Assembly (NCBI GenBank): GCA_959603585.1
Contig: CAUGYD010000005.1
Location: forward strand, 124,001 to 188,000
DNA: 64,000 nucleotides
Direction of reading: 5' to 3'
Source: Scatosoma sp900555925
Lineage (GTDB): Bacteria; Bacillota; Clostridia; Christensenellales; Borkfalkiaceae
A program made the position numbers and the translations under genes. Position 1 is the first letter of the stretch. The number at the start of each line of letters is the position of its first letter. Positions 33,259-40,810 of the stretch are shown in pieces. The notes beneath the pieces are model-generated. The model did no database searches, was not told where the DNA came from, and was given only the letters and a program-made list of their open reading frames with translations.

Positions 33259-34767
33259 TTATTCTTTTCCTCTCCCGTATTTTTCCGCTAGCTTTTTCAG
33301 CCATGTCCATACTTTTCCGGAAAAATCTTTTTCCTCGAACCGATAGCTCCAATTTTGAGTAGACACGGTGGAAGGGAAATTGATTCTCGCGATCTTTCCG
33401 AGACAGAGCAAATCTCCCATGGGAACAATCGCGGCAAACGCCCTGCTCGAAAAGAGCAAACGAATCGCGGTCTTGTTCAGAGCCGAGACAGATCTTCCGC
33501 GAAACGGAACGTCCGCCGCCGCGCACTCCCGTTTCAAGTCTTTTTCAAAGACTGCCCTTTCGCTTTTTCCTAAACTTTCGATATATGCCAAAAGCGGTTC
33601 GTTGTCGTGCGTTCCCGTATAAGCGACGCAATTTTCCGAATAATTTGAAGGTTTGTGATCGTTTGCGGGATTTCCGTCGAAGGCAAATTCCAAAACTTTC
33701 ATGCCGGGATATCCCGTTTCCTTCATTAAAGCGCGCACGCCGTCGTCGATAATGCCGAGGTCCTCCGCGACGATATTTTTGTTTTCTCGTCCTCGGAAGA
33801 GCTCCGCGCCCGGCCCCGCGAGCCATTTTCCTCCGCGCGCGTCGGCAGCTCCCGCGGGAATCGCATAAAATCGGTCGAAGCCGCGGAAATGGTCGATGCG
33901 GAGAATATCGAAGAGCTCTAAGGCGGAATTGATACGGTTAAGCCACCAGGAATATCCGTTCTGCTTCATTTTATCCCAATCGTAGACGGGATTTCCCCAA
34001 AGCTGTCCGTCCTCGGAAAAGGCGTCGGGCGGAACTCCCGCCACGGCCGCGGGGTTTCCGCCGTCGTCCAAAAGGAACAGTTCTTTCCGATATTTCCACA
34101 TTTCCACGCTGTCGGAAGATACGTAAATGGGCATATCCCCCATAATTTCTATCCCTTTGGAATTCGCATACGCTTTGAGCGCCCTCCACTGTCCGAGGAA
34201 GATATATTGCGTAAATTGCCAAAATTCTATGTCCCGCCGGTTTTCTTTTTCATAGGCACGGATTCTGTTTTCGTCGAAATCCCTGTATTCGGCGGGCCAT
34301 TGAGACCAAGGCAGATAACCGAAACAGCTTTTCAGAGACATAAACAGCGCGAAATCGGAATACTTTCCCTCTTCAAGGAACTTTTTCCACTCGGCCGAAG
34401 AAGTGTCGAATCTCAAAAAGGCACATCTCAAAACGTTTACCCGCAAGCGGAACAGTTTTTCGTAATCCACCCGCCGCGCATCGGTTTCCCAATCGAGAAA
34501 AGCGTATTCTTCTTTTTCGAGAAGCCCGTCTTTTTGCAGAAAATCCAAATCGATGAAATAATAATTGAGCGCCTCGGCCGCGCACGACTGATAGGGACTG
34601 TCGCCGTAATTCGTAGGCAGCAAAGGCAGTACCTGCCATATTTTCATGCCCGAATCCGCCAATCTGTCCAAAAACCGATACGCTCCCCTGCCCAAAGTTC
34701 CGATCCCGTAGGGCCCGGGAAGCGATGAAACGGGAAGCAGAATTCCCGCCCGTCTTTGCCTGTTCAT
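33259..34767 (-). CDS. malQ: 4-alpha-glucanotransferase
   Basis: A 502-residue GH77 amylomaltase that rearranges alpha-1,4-glucans. It has RAGILLPVSSLPGPYGIGTLG at the start, the four GH77 regions including RIDHFRGFDRFY (nucleophile Asp region), IVAEDLGIIDDGV (acid/base Glu) and YTGTHDNEPLLAY. The ATG at 34767 is chosen because the family starts there; an upstream ATG at 34827 lies within the promoter. It is the first gene of the transcript that continues into deoC-deoD-deoB-cdd-pdp, so glucan and nucleoside use may be co-expressed; a separate deo promoter is not evident. Confidence 0.95.
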   Translation of the reverse strand: MNRQRRAGILLPVSSLPGPYGIGTLGRGAYRFLDRLADSGMKIWQVLPLLPTNYGDSPYQSCAAEALNYYFIDLDFLQKDGLLEKEEYAFLDWETDARRVDYEKLFRLRVNVLRCAFLRFDTSSAEWKKFLEEGKYSDFALFMSLKSCFGYLPWSQWPAEYRDFDENRIRAYEKENRRDIEFWQFTQYIFLGQWRALKAYANSKGIEIMGDMPIYVSSDSVEMWKYRKELFLLDDGGNPAAVAGVPPDAFSEDGQLWGNPVYDWDKMKQNGYSWWLNRINSALELFDILRIDHFRGFDRFYAIPAGAADARGGKWLAGPGAELFRGRENKNIVAEDLGIIDDGVRALMKETGYPGMKVLEFAFDGNPANDHKPSNYSENCVAYTGTHDNEPLLAYIESLGKSERAVFEKDLKRECAAADVPFRGRSVSALNKTAIRLLFSSRAFAAIVPMGDLLCLGKIARINFPSTVSTQNWSYRFEEKDFSGKVWTWLKKLAEKYGRGKE

Positions 34768-34798
34768 TCCTTTTTCCCCCGAAAAAATTTCTATCAAC

Positions 34799-34827
34799 AA
34801 TGTACCACATTCCGTCGGAAAAATCAA
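34799..34827 (-). promoter_or_regulatory. Promoter of malQ (and probably the deo genes)
   Basis: TTGATT (34822-34827), 17-base spacer, TACATT (34799-34804) on the minus strand. The predicted start lies about 25 bases upstream of the malQ ATG. Confidence 0.72.
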
Positions 34828-34901
34828 GTACTTTCCGAAAAATTACCAAAAGAATCTTCTTGTATTCTCCTTTTCCCGTATCCTCGCATTTTTTTCGCAA
34901 A

Positions 34902-34928
34902 AAACGGCCGCCCGAAGGACGGCCGTTT
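34902..34928 (-). terminator. Terminator of the P-type ATPase gene
   Basis: A 9-bp perfect stem (AAACGGCCG 34902-34910, complement 34920-34928) extendable by CC/GG around a short loop, followed on the minus strand by TTTTTTGCG. It lies about 115 bases beyond the ATPase stop codon. Confidence 0.82.
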
Positions 34929-35043
34929 CCGATTTTTATGGAAAGCCTCTGGTTTTATGAAATCTCTGTGTCGAGTCAAAGTTCCCTTCCCCGAAACGCA
35001 TTGCTCAAAGGCTTTCGTTTATCCAACTTTTTTTCTTTCGCTG

Positions 35044-37725
35044 TCAAAGTCCCTTGTTCTTATTTTTCACCCGCCGAATGAGTTTGCAAATCTCCACGAA
35101 CGGAATGACGGTAAACGCGAGCGCGACGGCGATGAAGTATTCTTTCGCACTGATGGCGGCGAATTCAAAAGCGGTATTGACGCCGGGGACATAGATGACG
35201 AACAAAGTCAGAAGCAGAGAGAACACAAATGCGCCCCAAAGGTACTTATTCTGTTTTTTCATGGAAAACACGGAGTGATGGATAGACCGCACATTAAAGG
35301 AATGGAACATCTCCGTCATGGATAACGTGAGGAAAGCCATCGTCATGCCGTCCATGCTCATACCTTCGAGCGACTCTTTGAACGTCCATTCCCAGACGCC
35401 CGTTTCGATATAATGCCCGATGAAATAGGACAACAGAGTGATGACGCCGATAAAGATCCCCTGCAAGACGACGTTGAGTCCGACGCCGCCCGCAAAAATC
35501 CCCTCCTTGTCGTCGCGGGGCTTTCGTTTCATGAGGTCGCGTTCGCCCTCTTCCATACCGAGCGCGAGCGCGGGGAACGTATCGGTGATGAGATTTATCC
35601 ACAGCAGGTGCATGGGCCGAAGCAGAGTAAATCCCAGCATGGTCGCTACGAACACGGCCACGACCTCCGCGAGATTGCTGGAAAGCAGGAACTGAATCGC
35701 CTTGCGGATATTGTCGTAAATTCTCCGTCCCTCGCCCACGGCGGTGACGATGGTGGCGAAATTGTCGTCCTGTAATACCATATCGGCCGCGCCCTTGGTG
35801 ACGTCCGTACCGGTAATTCCCATGCCGATGCCGATATCCGCGCTCTTGATACTGGGCGCGTCGTTCACGCCGTCGCCCGTCATTGCGGTGATATAGCCCT
35901 TTTTCTTCCATGTCGTGACGATTTTCACCTTGTGTTCGGGCTGTACGCGGGCATACACGGAATACTGTCCGATTTTTTGTTCAAATTCCTCGTCGCTCAT
36001 TTCTCCGAGCGCCGAACCCGTAATCGCCTGAGATTTGTCGGTAATAATCCCGAGCTCCGTCGCGATGGCTACCGCGGTATCTATATGGTCGCCCGTAATC
36101 ATAATGGGACGGATACCGGCTGCCTTACACTCGACGATAGCGTCCTTGACTTCGGGGCGGATCGGGTCTATCATGCCCGTGAGGCCGAGGAAGGTAAGTC
36201 CCTTTTCGATATCCTCCGGCTCGAACTTTTCGGGCACGCTTTCGAGCTTCTTATACGCGGCGGCGAGCACGCGCAGAGCCCTGTCCGCCATTTGCTTATT
36301 CGCGGCGAGAATCTCTTCGCGCTTTTCGTCCGTGAGGGGAATATCCTTTCCTCCGACACGGACGTGCGTGCAGCGTTTGAGAATTTCGTCGGGCGCTCCC
36401 TTGGTATATTGTACGAATCCTCCGCCCGCGGAATGAATGGTGGACATCATTTTCCGAAGGCTGTCGAAGGGCGCTTCGGCGACGCGCTTATCTTCGAAAT
36501 CCAATTTCGTCTTGTCGAGCCCCAGTTTATAGGCATAATTGACGAGCGCACATTCCGTAGGCTCTCCCTTTGCCTCTTTCGCCTCCGCGTCGAGCACGGC
36601 GTCCGAACACTGCGCCATCGCGCGTGCGAGCAAGGCTTCGTCGTCCCCGTAATGGTCCACGACGGTCATTTTGTTCTGCGTGAGAGTTCCGGTCTTGTCG
36701 GAACAGATAATCTGCGTGCAGCCGAGGGTTTCGACGGCGGTGAGCCGTTTGACTACGGCCTTTTTCTTCGCCATTTTGGTCATCCCCATGGAAAGGACGA
36801 TGGTGACGACGGTCGCAAGTCCTTCGGGAATGGCGGCGACGGCGAGCGAGACCGCGACGATAAAGCTGTCGAGGACGACTTCGAGTGCGAAATCTCTTTC
36901 GAGAATGAGCTTAAACGCGAAGATGAACACACAGATACCGAGCACGATATAGCTCAGAATCTGCGACAGTTTATTGAGGCGTTTTTGCAGAGGAGTGACC
37001 TCGTCCTTAGCCTGAGCGAGAATATCGGCGATCTTGCCCATTTCCGTCTGCATGCCGGTCGCCACGACGACGACCTTTGCGCGGCCGTATACGACGGTGC
37101 TGCCCATGTAGACCATATTTTTTCTGTCGCCCAAGGGGATGTCCTTGCCGTTCTCGGCCACGAGCTTTTCGGCCTCTTTGTTTGCGGGGACGCTCTCGCC
37201 CGTCAGAGCGGATTCTTCCGCCTTCAAGGAAGCGCATTCGAGGATGCGGCAATCAGCGGGGACGGAATCTCCGGCTTCGAGGATGACGATATCCCCGACG
37301 ACGATTTCCTCGCTCTTTACGGCGAGGAGCTGACCGCCGCGGATTACCTTGCAGGTGGAAGCCGTCATTTCTTTGAGCGCTTCTATGGCGTGCTCGGCGC
37401 GCCCCTCCTGAACGACGCCGAGAATGGCGTTGAGAAGCACGACGGCGACGATGATGATAAATTCTGCAAAGGATTCATTTCCCCCTCTCACGCGGTCGAT
37501 GATGACGGTGGCGAGATTGACAGCCGCGGCCGCCAGAAGGACGATGATCATCGGGTTGACGAGCTGCAGAAGGAAACGCTTGAACATCGAGGTCTTTTTG
37601 CCCTCCGCCAGCTTGTTTCTGCCGTTTTTTTCGAGTCGGGAAGCCGCTTCTTCTGCGGACAGACCGTCGGGCGAAGCCCCGACTTCTTTTAGAACCTCTT
37701 CCGCGTCGCAAAGATAGTGTTTCAT
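35044..37725 (-). CDS. P-type cation ATPase (Ca2+/Mn2+ type, P2A)
   Basis: An 893-residue P-type ATPase with the cation-ATPase N domain (AEEVLKEVGASPDGLSAEEAASRLEKNGRN), actuator motif TGES, TM4 IPEGLATVVTIVLSMG with the ion-binding Glu, phosphorylation site SDKTGTLT, and hinge TGDGVNDAPSIK. TM6 NLITDTFPALALGMEEGERD carries the Asn/Asp ligands seen in SERCA/PMR1 pumps. It would export Ca2+ and/or Mn2+. A yybP-ykoY riboswitch (37810-37910) and an overlapping terminator sit in its leader, which argues for Mn2+ export. The start is uncertain: ATG 37725 (MKHYLCD) fits the family; ATG 37737 and ATG 37776 (inside the terminator hairpin) are less likely. Confidence 0.95.
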   Translation of the reverse strand: MKHYLCDAEEVLKEVGASPDGLSAEEAASRLEKNGRNKLAEGKKTSMFKRFLLQLVNPMIIVLLAAAAVNLATVIIDRVRGGNESFAEFIIIVAVVLLNAILGVVQEGRAEHAIEALKEMTASTCKVIRGGQLLAVKSEEIVVGDIVILEAGDSVPADCRILECASLKAEESALTGESVPANKEAEKLVAENGKDIPLGDRKNMVYMGSTVVYGRAKVVVVATGMQTEMGKIADILAQAKDEVTPLQKRLNKLSQILSYIVLGICVFIFAFKLILERDFALEVVLDSFIVAVSLAVAAIPEGLATVVTIVLSMGMTKMAKKKAVVKRLTAVETLGCTQIICSDKTGTLTQNKMTVVDHYGDDEALLARAMAQCSDAVLDAEAKEAKGEPTECALVNYAYKLGLDKTKLDFEDKRVAEAPFDSLRKMMSTIHSAGGGFVQYTKGAPDEILKRCTHVRVGGKDIPLTDEKREEILAANKQMADRALRVLAAAYKKLESVPEKFEPEDIEKGLTFLGLTGMIDPIRPEVKDAIVECKAAGIRPIMITGDHIDTAVAIATELGIITDKSQAITGSALGEMSDEEFEQKIGQYSVYARVQPEHKVKIVTTWKKKGYITAMTGDGVNDAPSIKSADIGIGMGITGTDVTKGAADMVLQDDNFATIVTAVGEGRRIYDNIRKAIQFLLSSNLAEVVAVFVATMLGFTLLRPMHLLWINLITDTFPALALGMEEGERDLMKRKPRDDKEGIFAGGVGLNVVLQGIFIGVITLLSYFIGHYIETGVWEWTFKESLEGMSMDGMTMAFLTLSMTEMFHSFNVRSIHHSVFSMKKQNKYLWGAFVFSLLLTLFVIYVPGVNTAFEFAAISAKEYFIAVALAFTVIPFVEICKLIRRVKNKNKGL

Positions 37726-37754
37726 TGAATTTTGCATTTCTCCTTTTGCTTTTT

Positions 37755-37817
37755 CAAAAAAAGACTCATGCTCCATATTATGCCGCGAAACGACGGATAA
37801 TATAGCGCATGAGTCTC
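37755..37817 (-). terminator. Riboswitch expression platform: long terminator hairpin
   Basis: Minus-strand arms AGACTCATGC (complement of 37808-37817) and the matching arm at 37762-37771 enclose a second paired block (ATATTAT and CCG pairing) and an 8-base loop. A run of Ts follows (complement of 37755-37761). The 5' arm reuses the GAGACTCA of the aptamer P1 stem, so aptamer and terminator exclude each other. Confidence 0.85.
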
Positions 37818-37910
37818 ATTTTTTCAAACAGTCCCAGGCGAAATCGAACTCCGCCGGTGTTGTTGGAACCGTTACGCCCCGAAAAGAAAGGCGCAAACTA
37901 CTCCCTCAAT
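37810..37910 (-). promoter_or_regulatory. yybP-ykoY (Mn2+) riboswitch upstream of the P-type ATPase
   Basis: The minus-strand leader begins within a few bases of the predicted start with TTGAGGGAGTAG and ends TGAGACTCA. The P1 stem pairs TGAG with CTCA and leaves the conserved GGAGTAG and GAGA bases beside it. Between them are two arms with a CCAACAACACCGG segment, matching the AACA-CCGG loop seen in this class. The class senses Mn2+ and commonly controls Mn2+ exporters and P-type ATPases. Binding would stabilise P1 and prevent the downstream terminator, turning the gene on. A covariance-model scan would settle it. Confidence 0.8.
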
Positions 37911-37918
37911 ATAGTTAT

Positions 37919-37947
37919 AGTATATTCCGATTTTTCCGTTTTGTCAA
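37919..37947 (-). promoter_or_regulatory. Promoter of the P-type ATPase transcript
   Basis: TTGACA (37942-37947), 17-base spacer, TATACT (37919-37924) on the minus strand. The predicted start near 37912 places the riboswitch at the very 5' end of the RNA. Confidence 0.8.
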
Positions 37948-37984
37948 TGGTTTTCGGGTAAAAAAACAAAAAACTCCGATTTTT

Positions 37985-38785
37985 TCACTTTACTTTGTAT
38001 TTGTCGTAATAGGGTTTGAGAATCCCGCGATATTTTTCATTCCAAGGCTTGTTTCTGCCGATATAATGGATAATTTTCACCTTTTCATCCACATGAGCGA
38101 GCCCTATCGCGTCTTTGCCCCTGTGGCGGCGGTTCCAGCCTCGGATTTTCCGTTCATTGAGGTTGTAAACCATTCCGTTTTCTATCTTGATTTTATGCCC
38201 GTACAGAGTGGAAATGACGTCCTGATCGGGCAAAGTGAGAAAGAATCTCCTGCGGGCGATATATTTTAATACTTCTTCCGTATCCTGTTCTTTCCTGAGT
38301 TTCTTCAAATTCATCAATAAAACGCCGGTATTTACATATACGGTATTTTTGTTCGCACCGTTTTTTACGCGGATAAACCATTTTAAGAAGCGAGCATGGA
38401 CGTTAGTCGTCGCCACGAAATAATTATCCTCGAAATCGGTATTGTAGAAGTCGGAAATATCCCCTTTTACGATGATGTCGCTGTCCATATAGAGGATACG
38501 GTCTACGCTTTCGGGAAGATACTCCGCCGCAAAAATGCGGTAATAAATCTCCTTCGGCCATCTCTTTTCGGTGGGCGCGCCTTCGAGAATTTCCTCCTTA
38601 AAGGCTACGGGACGGAAAGTCACCTGTTCGGGCAGATATTCCCGATATGCTTCGATATCCGCGTCCGTCACTTCCTTGGTCGCTATGTATACCGTATGCT
38701 CGCCGGGGTTATTGTCTGCAAAGGAACGAATCATCGCCGCAAAATAGGGCAGATATTTTTTGTTGATTGCTGTCAGAATATTCAT
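37985..38785 (-). CDS. GT8-family glycosyltransferase
   Basis: A 266-residue glycosyltransferase of family GT8 (LgtC/glycogenin-like). It begins NILTAINKKYLPYFAAMIRSF, has the donor and metal-binding DxD in RILYMDSDIIVKGDI near residue 100, NTGVLLMNLKKLR near 150, and the C-terminal IHYIGRNKPW His motif. It would add a hexose (often galactose or glucose from UDP-sugar) to a surface acceptor. The ATG at 38785 is chosen because it begins the conserved first strand; the ribosome site is weak. The 5' leader (from the promoter at 38871-38899) contains the second double-hairpin element. No signal peptide. Confidence 0.93.
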   Translation of the reverse strand: MNILTAINKKYLPYFAAMIRSFADNNPGEHTVYIATKEVTDADIEAYREYLPEQVTFRPVAFKEEILEGAPTEKRWPKEIYYRIFAAEYLPESVDRILYMDSDIIVKGDISDFYNTDFEDNYFVATTNVHARFLKWFIRVKNGANKNTVYVNTGVLLMNLKKLRKEQDTEEVLKYIARRRFFLTLPDQDVISTLYGHKIKIENGMVYNLNERKIRGWNRRHRGKDAIGLAHVDEKVKIIHYIGRNKPWNEKYRGILKPYYDKYKVK

Positions 38786-38816
38786 AAAACCGGTAATTCC
38801 CGCCTTATTGAAGGAT

Positions 38817-38861
38817 TTTTTCGGCGTAATCAAATTACGCCGAAAAAGGCACGTGCCTTTT
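38817..38861 (-). repeat. Double-hairpin element in the GT8 leader (copy 2)
   Basis: Hairpin B: 14-bp arms 38817-38830 and 38834-38847, loop 3 bases, core GGCGTAAT/ATTACGCC. Hairpin A: 18-bp palindrome 38844-38861 (AAAAGGCACGTGCCTTTT). The order and 4-base overlap match the copy at 28102-28145, while the flanking stem bases differ but stay paired. It begins about 3 bases after the predicted transcript start and ends about 30 bases before the GT8 ATG. Confidence 0.85.
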
Positions 38862-38870
38862 CTTTTGGGT

Positions 38871-38899
38871 ATTGTACCCTATTTTTGCGAAAATGTCAA
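38871..38899 (-). promoter_or_regulatory. Promoter of the GT8 gene
   Basis: TTGACA (38894-38899), 17-base spacer, TACAAT (38871-38876) on the minus strand. The predicted start is near 38864. Confidence 0.82.
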
Positions 38900-39022
38900 C
38901 CTCCGCCGCCCTCTTTCCGAAAAAAAGTACTTTTTTGCCGCTCGTCTCTATCCGCTTAGTATTACTGCCACTCGGTATTCTCGAGCTCCACCTCTTATCC
39001 CAGCCGTTTCCGTTCGCACGCT

Positions 39023-39181
39023 TATCGCAATCGACTATGCCATACTGCCAACGCACACCTATCGCAACCGCTTTCGCCACACTGCCGACGCGCATTTATC
39101 GCAATCACTTTTGCCACATCGCCGATGCGCGCTTATCGTAATCGCTTTCTCCACATTGCCGACGCGTACTTATCGCCCCAC
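39023..39181. repeat. 37-bp tandem repeat (4.3 units) after the MBL-fold gene
   Basis: Units start with TATCGCAA or a variant at 39023, 39060, 39097, 39134 and (partial) 39171. Each contains a TGCCRACGCG-type end. The period is 37, not a multiple of 3, and units abut with no spacers. The array runs up to the stop codon of the MBL-fold gene (39182). Confidence 0.9.
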
Positions 39182-40444
39182 CTATGCCGCTCCCACTCCG
39201 TTTTCTGGCCACGTACGGTATTTTTTGAACCATTCGGTATCCTTGAAAAGAATATCGTTATTGGAACAGCTCACGGTTACTTCTCCGCCGTCCGAAGAAA
39301 CGACAATATTGCCGTTCATCGCCTCGAAGCCTCCCTCCGCCGTTTCGGAATAGACGGTCGGAACATAAATTTTGTCCGTATACGGCGCAACCCTGTCCAC
39401 GAAAGCCTGAGAGGGAAAAACATTCAGCATATTGTCTGTATATTCCTTATAGCCGCAACAGCAGCTCACGACGACGATTTCGGGACGAATTACAGATAAC
39501 AGTGCCTCCGTACTCGAAGTGGGACTTCCGTGATGTCCTGCCTTAAACAATTTGCATTGCGGTAAATCATTTTTTTCCACCAGAGCCTCCTCGCCCTTCT
39601 CCTCCAAATCTCCCGTAAATAAATAATGATTTTCCCCCTGCGTAAATAACAGACATACGGAATAATTGTTTTCGTCGCTCGACTTTTCCTCATAGAATAT
39701 GTTGTATAAAATATTCATCGTAATTCCGTCTGCGATCTCATAGCTGCGTTTTGCTCCGTCCGTCTCGTTCCAACATTCGAGGGCGGTATAGTGCACCGCG
39801 CCGCTCTCTACTTCCGCGTCGCGTTTTTCGACATAATCGTGATAAACTTTCGTGTCTTTATTGGTTTTCGGAAAATCGATGATCGTTTCACATTCGAATA
39901 CGTCGAAAATACCGGGAATTTTCGTCGTTCCCACAAATCCCGAAATATGATCCTGATCCGCATGCGTGGCAATCACATATTCGAGAACTCCGTCCTCGCA
40001 ATATTCGCTCACGTACTCCGCAATCGTCTCCGCGGAACTCGCCCTGGAACCGGCATCGATTAAAATTTCCGTATCCCCCGCCTTAATCAGCGTACAATCC
40101 CCCGAATATTTATTTCCCAGCATCAGAAAATGAATACTCAATTCGTCCGTAACGATATCCGCTCCGCCCGAACTCTCTTCGTCCGATGTACTTTCCGAAC
40201 TTCCACTTGAACTATCCTCGTCCGATGTACTGTCCGAACTTCCGCTTGAACTGTCTTCGTTCGACGTACTGTCCGAACTTCCACCCGAACTCTCTTCGTC
40301 CGATGTACTTTCCGAGGGAATAAAGCCGTCCAGATAGCCCTTGCTCCAAAGTATGTAACCGCAGATAATAGCCGCAATCAACAGGAGCGCGACCAACAAA
40401 GCCGCAGCCCGCCTGAGGCGGGTATTTTTTCTCCGTTTCGCCAT
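39182..40444 (-). CDS. Membrane-anchored MBL-fold hydrolase, ComEC-like, with Ser/Asp repeat linker
   Basis: A 420-residue protein: an N-terminal membrane anchor (AAALLVALLLIAAIICGYILW, about residues 12-32), a Ser/Asp/Glu repeat linker (about 42-93) and an extracellular metallo-beta-lactamase domain. The MBL metal motif is THADQDH near residue 160, and AGHHGSPTSS near 310 and YLFTGDLEEKG fit the ComEC/Rec2-like subgroup. These domains are often nucleases or phosphodiesterases. The ATG at 40444 is preferred over 40450 because GAGG lies 7 bases upstream. Its activity and substrate are unknown. Confidence 0.85.
   Translation of the reverse strand: MAKRRKNTRLRRAAALLVALLLIAAIICGYILWSKGYLDGFIPSESTSDEESSGGSSDSTSNEDSSSGSSDSTSDEDSSSGSSESTSDEESSGGADIVTDELSIHFLMLGNKYSGDCTLIKAGDTEILIDAGSRASSAETIAEYVSEYCEDGVLEYVIATHADQDHISGFVGTTKIPGIFDVFECETIIDFPKTNKDTKVYHDYVEKRDAEVESGAVHYTALECWNETDGAKRSYEIADGITMNILYNIFYEEKSSDENNYSVCLLFTQGENHYLFTGDLEEKGEEALVEKNDLPQCKLFKAGHHGSPTSSTEALLSVIRPEIVVVSCCCGYKEYTDNMLNVFPSQAFVDRVAPYTDKIYVPTVYSETAEGGFEAMNGNIVVSSDGGEVTVSCSNNDILFKDTEWFKKYRTWPENGVGAA
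40171..40320 (-). repeat. 39-bp in-frame tandem repeat encoding the MBL protein linker
   Basis: Four units with GTCCGATGTA or a variant at 40181, 40220, 40259 and 40298, spaced exactly 39 bases. Each encodes about 13 residues of the form STSDEDSSSGSSD. The period equals that of the repeat in the PNPOx-like gene at 9552-9707, though the sequences differ. Confidence 0.9.
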
Positions 40445-40476
40445 AGGCATACCTCACATTTCTCTCAAAATCCAAA

Positions 40477-40501
40477 GGAAGCCGAAGATTATTCGGCTTC
40501 C
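40477..40501 (-). terminator. Terminator of the pfl operon
   Basis: A perfect 10-bp stem (GGAAGCCGAA 40477-40486, complement 40492-40501) with a 5-base loop, followed by TTTGGATTTTG on the minus strand. Lies 43 bases after the radical-domain gene. No separate promoter for the MBL gene is visible after it, so read-through is possible. Confidence 0.78.
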
Positions 40502-40543
40502 CGTGCAAACGCTGAAATCGTTATCTTACTTTTTCTCGTCCCG

Positions 40544-40780
40544 TTACATGGATTCGTGAATTGTCCGCGAAATCACGTCGTCCTGCTGTTCTTTCGTCAG
40601 TTTATTGAAATTGACCGCATAGCCGGAGACGCGGATCGTAAGCTGAGGATACTTTTCGGGATGTTTCTGAGCATCCAGCAGCGTTTCGCGGTTGAATACG
40701 TTTACGTTGAGATGATAGCCACCGTCCGCGACGTAGGCGTCCAGCATATTGACCAAATTATCTACTTGTTGTTTTGACAT
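40544..40780 (-). CDS. grcA: Autonomous glycyl-radical domain subunit of pyruvate formate-lyase
   Basis: A 78-residue protein equal to the last part of a pyruvate formate-lyase, from the GGYHLNVNVFNRETLLDA loop to the C-terminus. It carries the glycyl-radical motif IRVSGYAV near residue 50, and the PQLTIRVSGYAVNF and LTKEQQDDVISRTIHESM strands. It resembles GrcA/YfiD, which repairs or replaces the radical domain of damaged PFL. Here the main PFL gene immediately upstream lacks this domain, so this protein is the only source of the radical in the operon. It is in the same frame as pflB, separated by 30 bases with two TAA stops and its own AAAGGAG site. Confidence 0.93.
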   Translation of the reverse strand: MSKQQVDNLVNMLDAYVADGGYHLNVNVFNRETLLDAQKHPEKYPQLTIRVSGYAVNFNKLTKEQQDDVISRTIHESM

Positions 40781-40810
40781 AATTGTTTTCTCCTTTTGTT
40801 TTTAAATTTG

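Noticed and set aside
35044..37776. Starting the P-type ATPase at ATG 37776
   Set aside because: That ATG is inside the terminator hairpin, and the extra 17 residues do not fit the family N-terminus.
37830..37890. A tRNA-like GTTCGATT stretch on the minus strand
   Set aside because: No cloverleaf or acceptor stem can be made. The segment lies inside the riboswitch between a promoter and a terminator.
39023..39181. Possible CRISPR array
   Set aside because: The 37-bp units abut with no unique spacers, and no cas genes are near. It is a plain tandem repeat.
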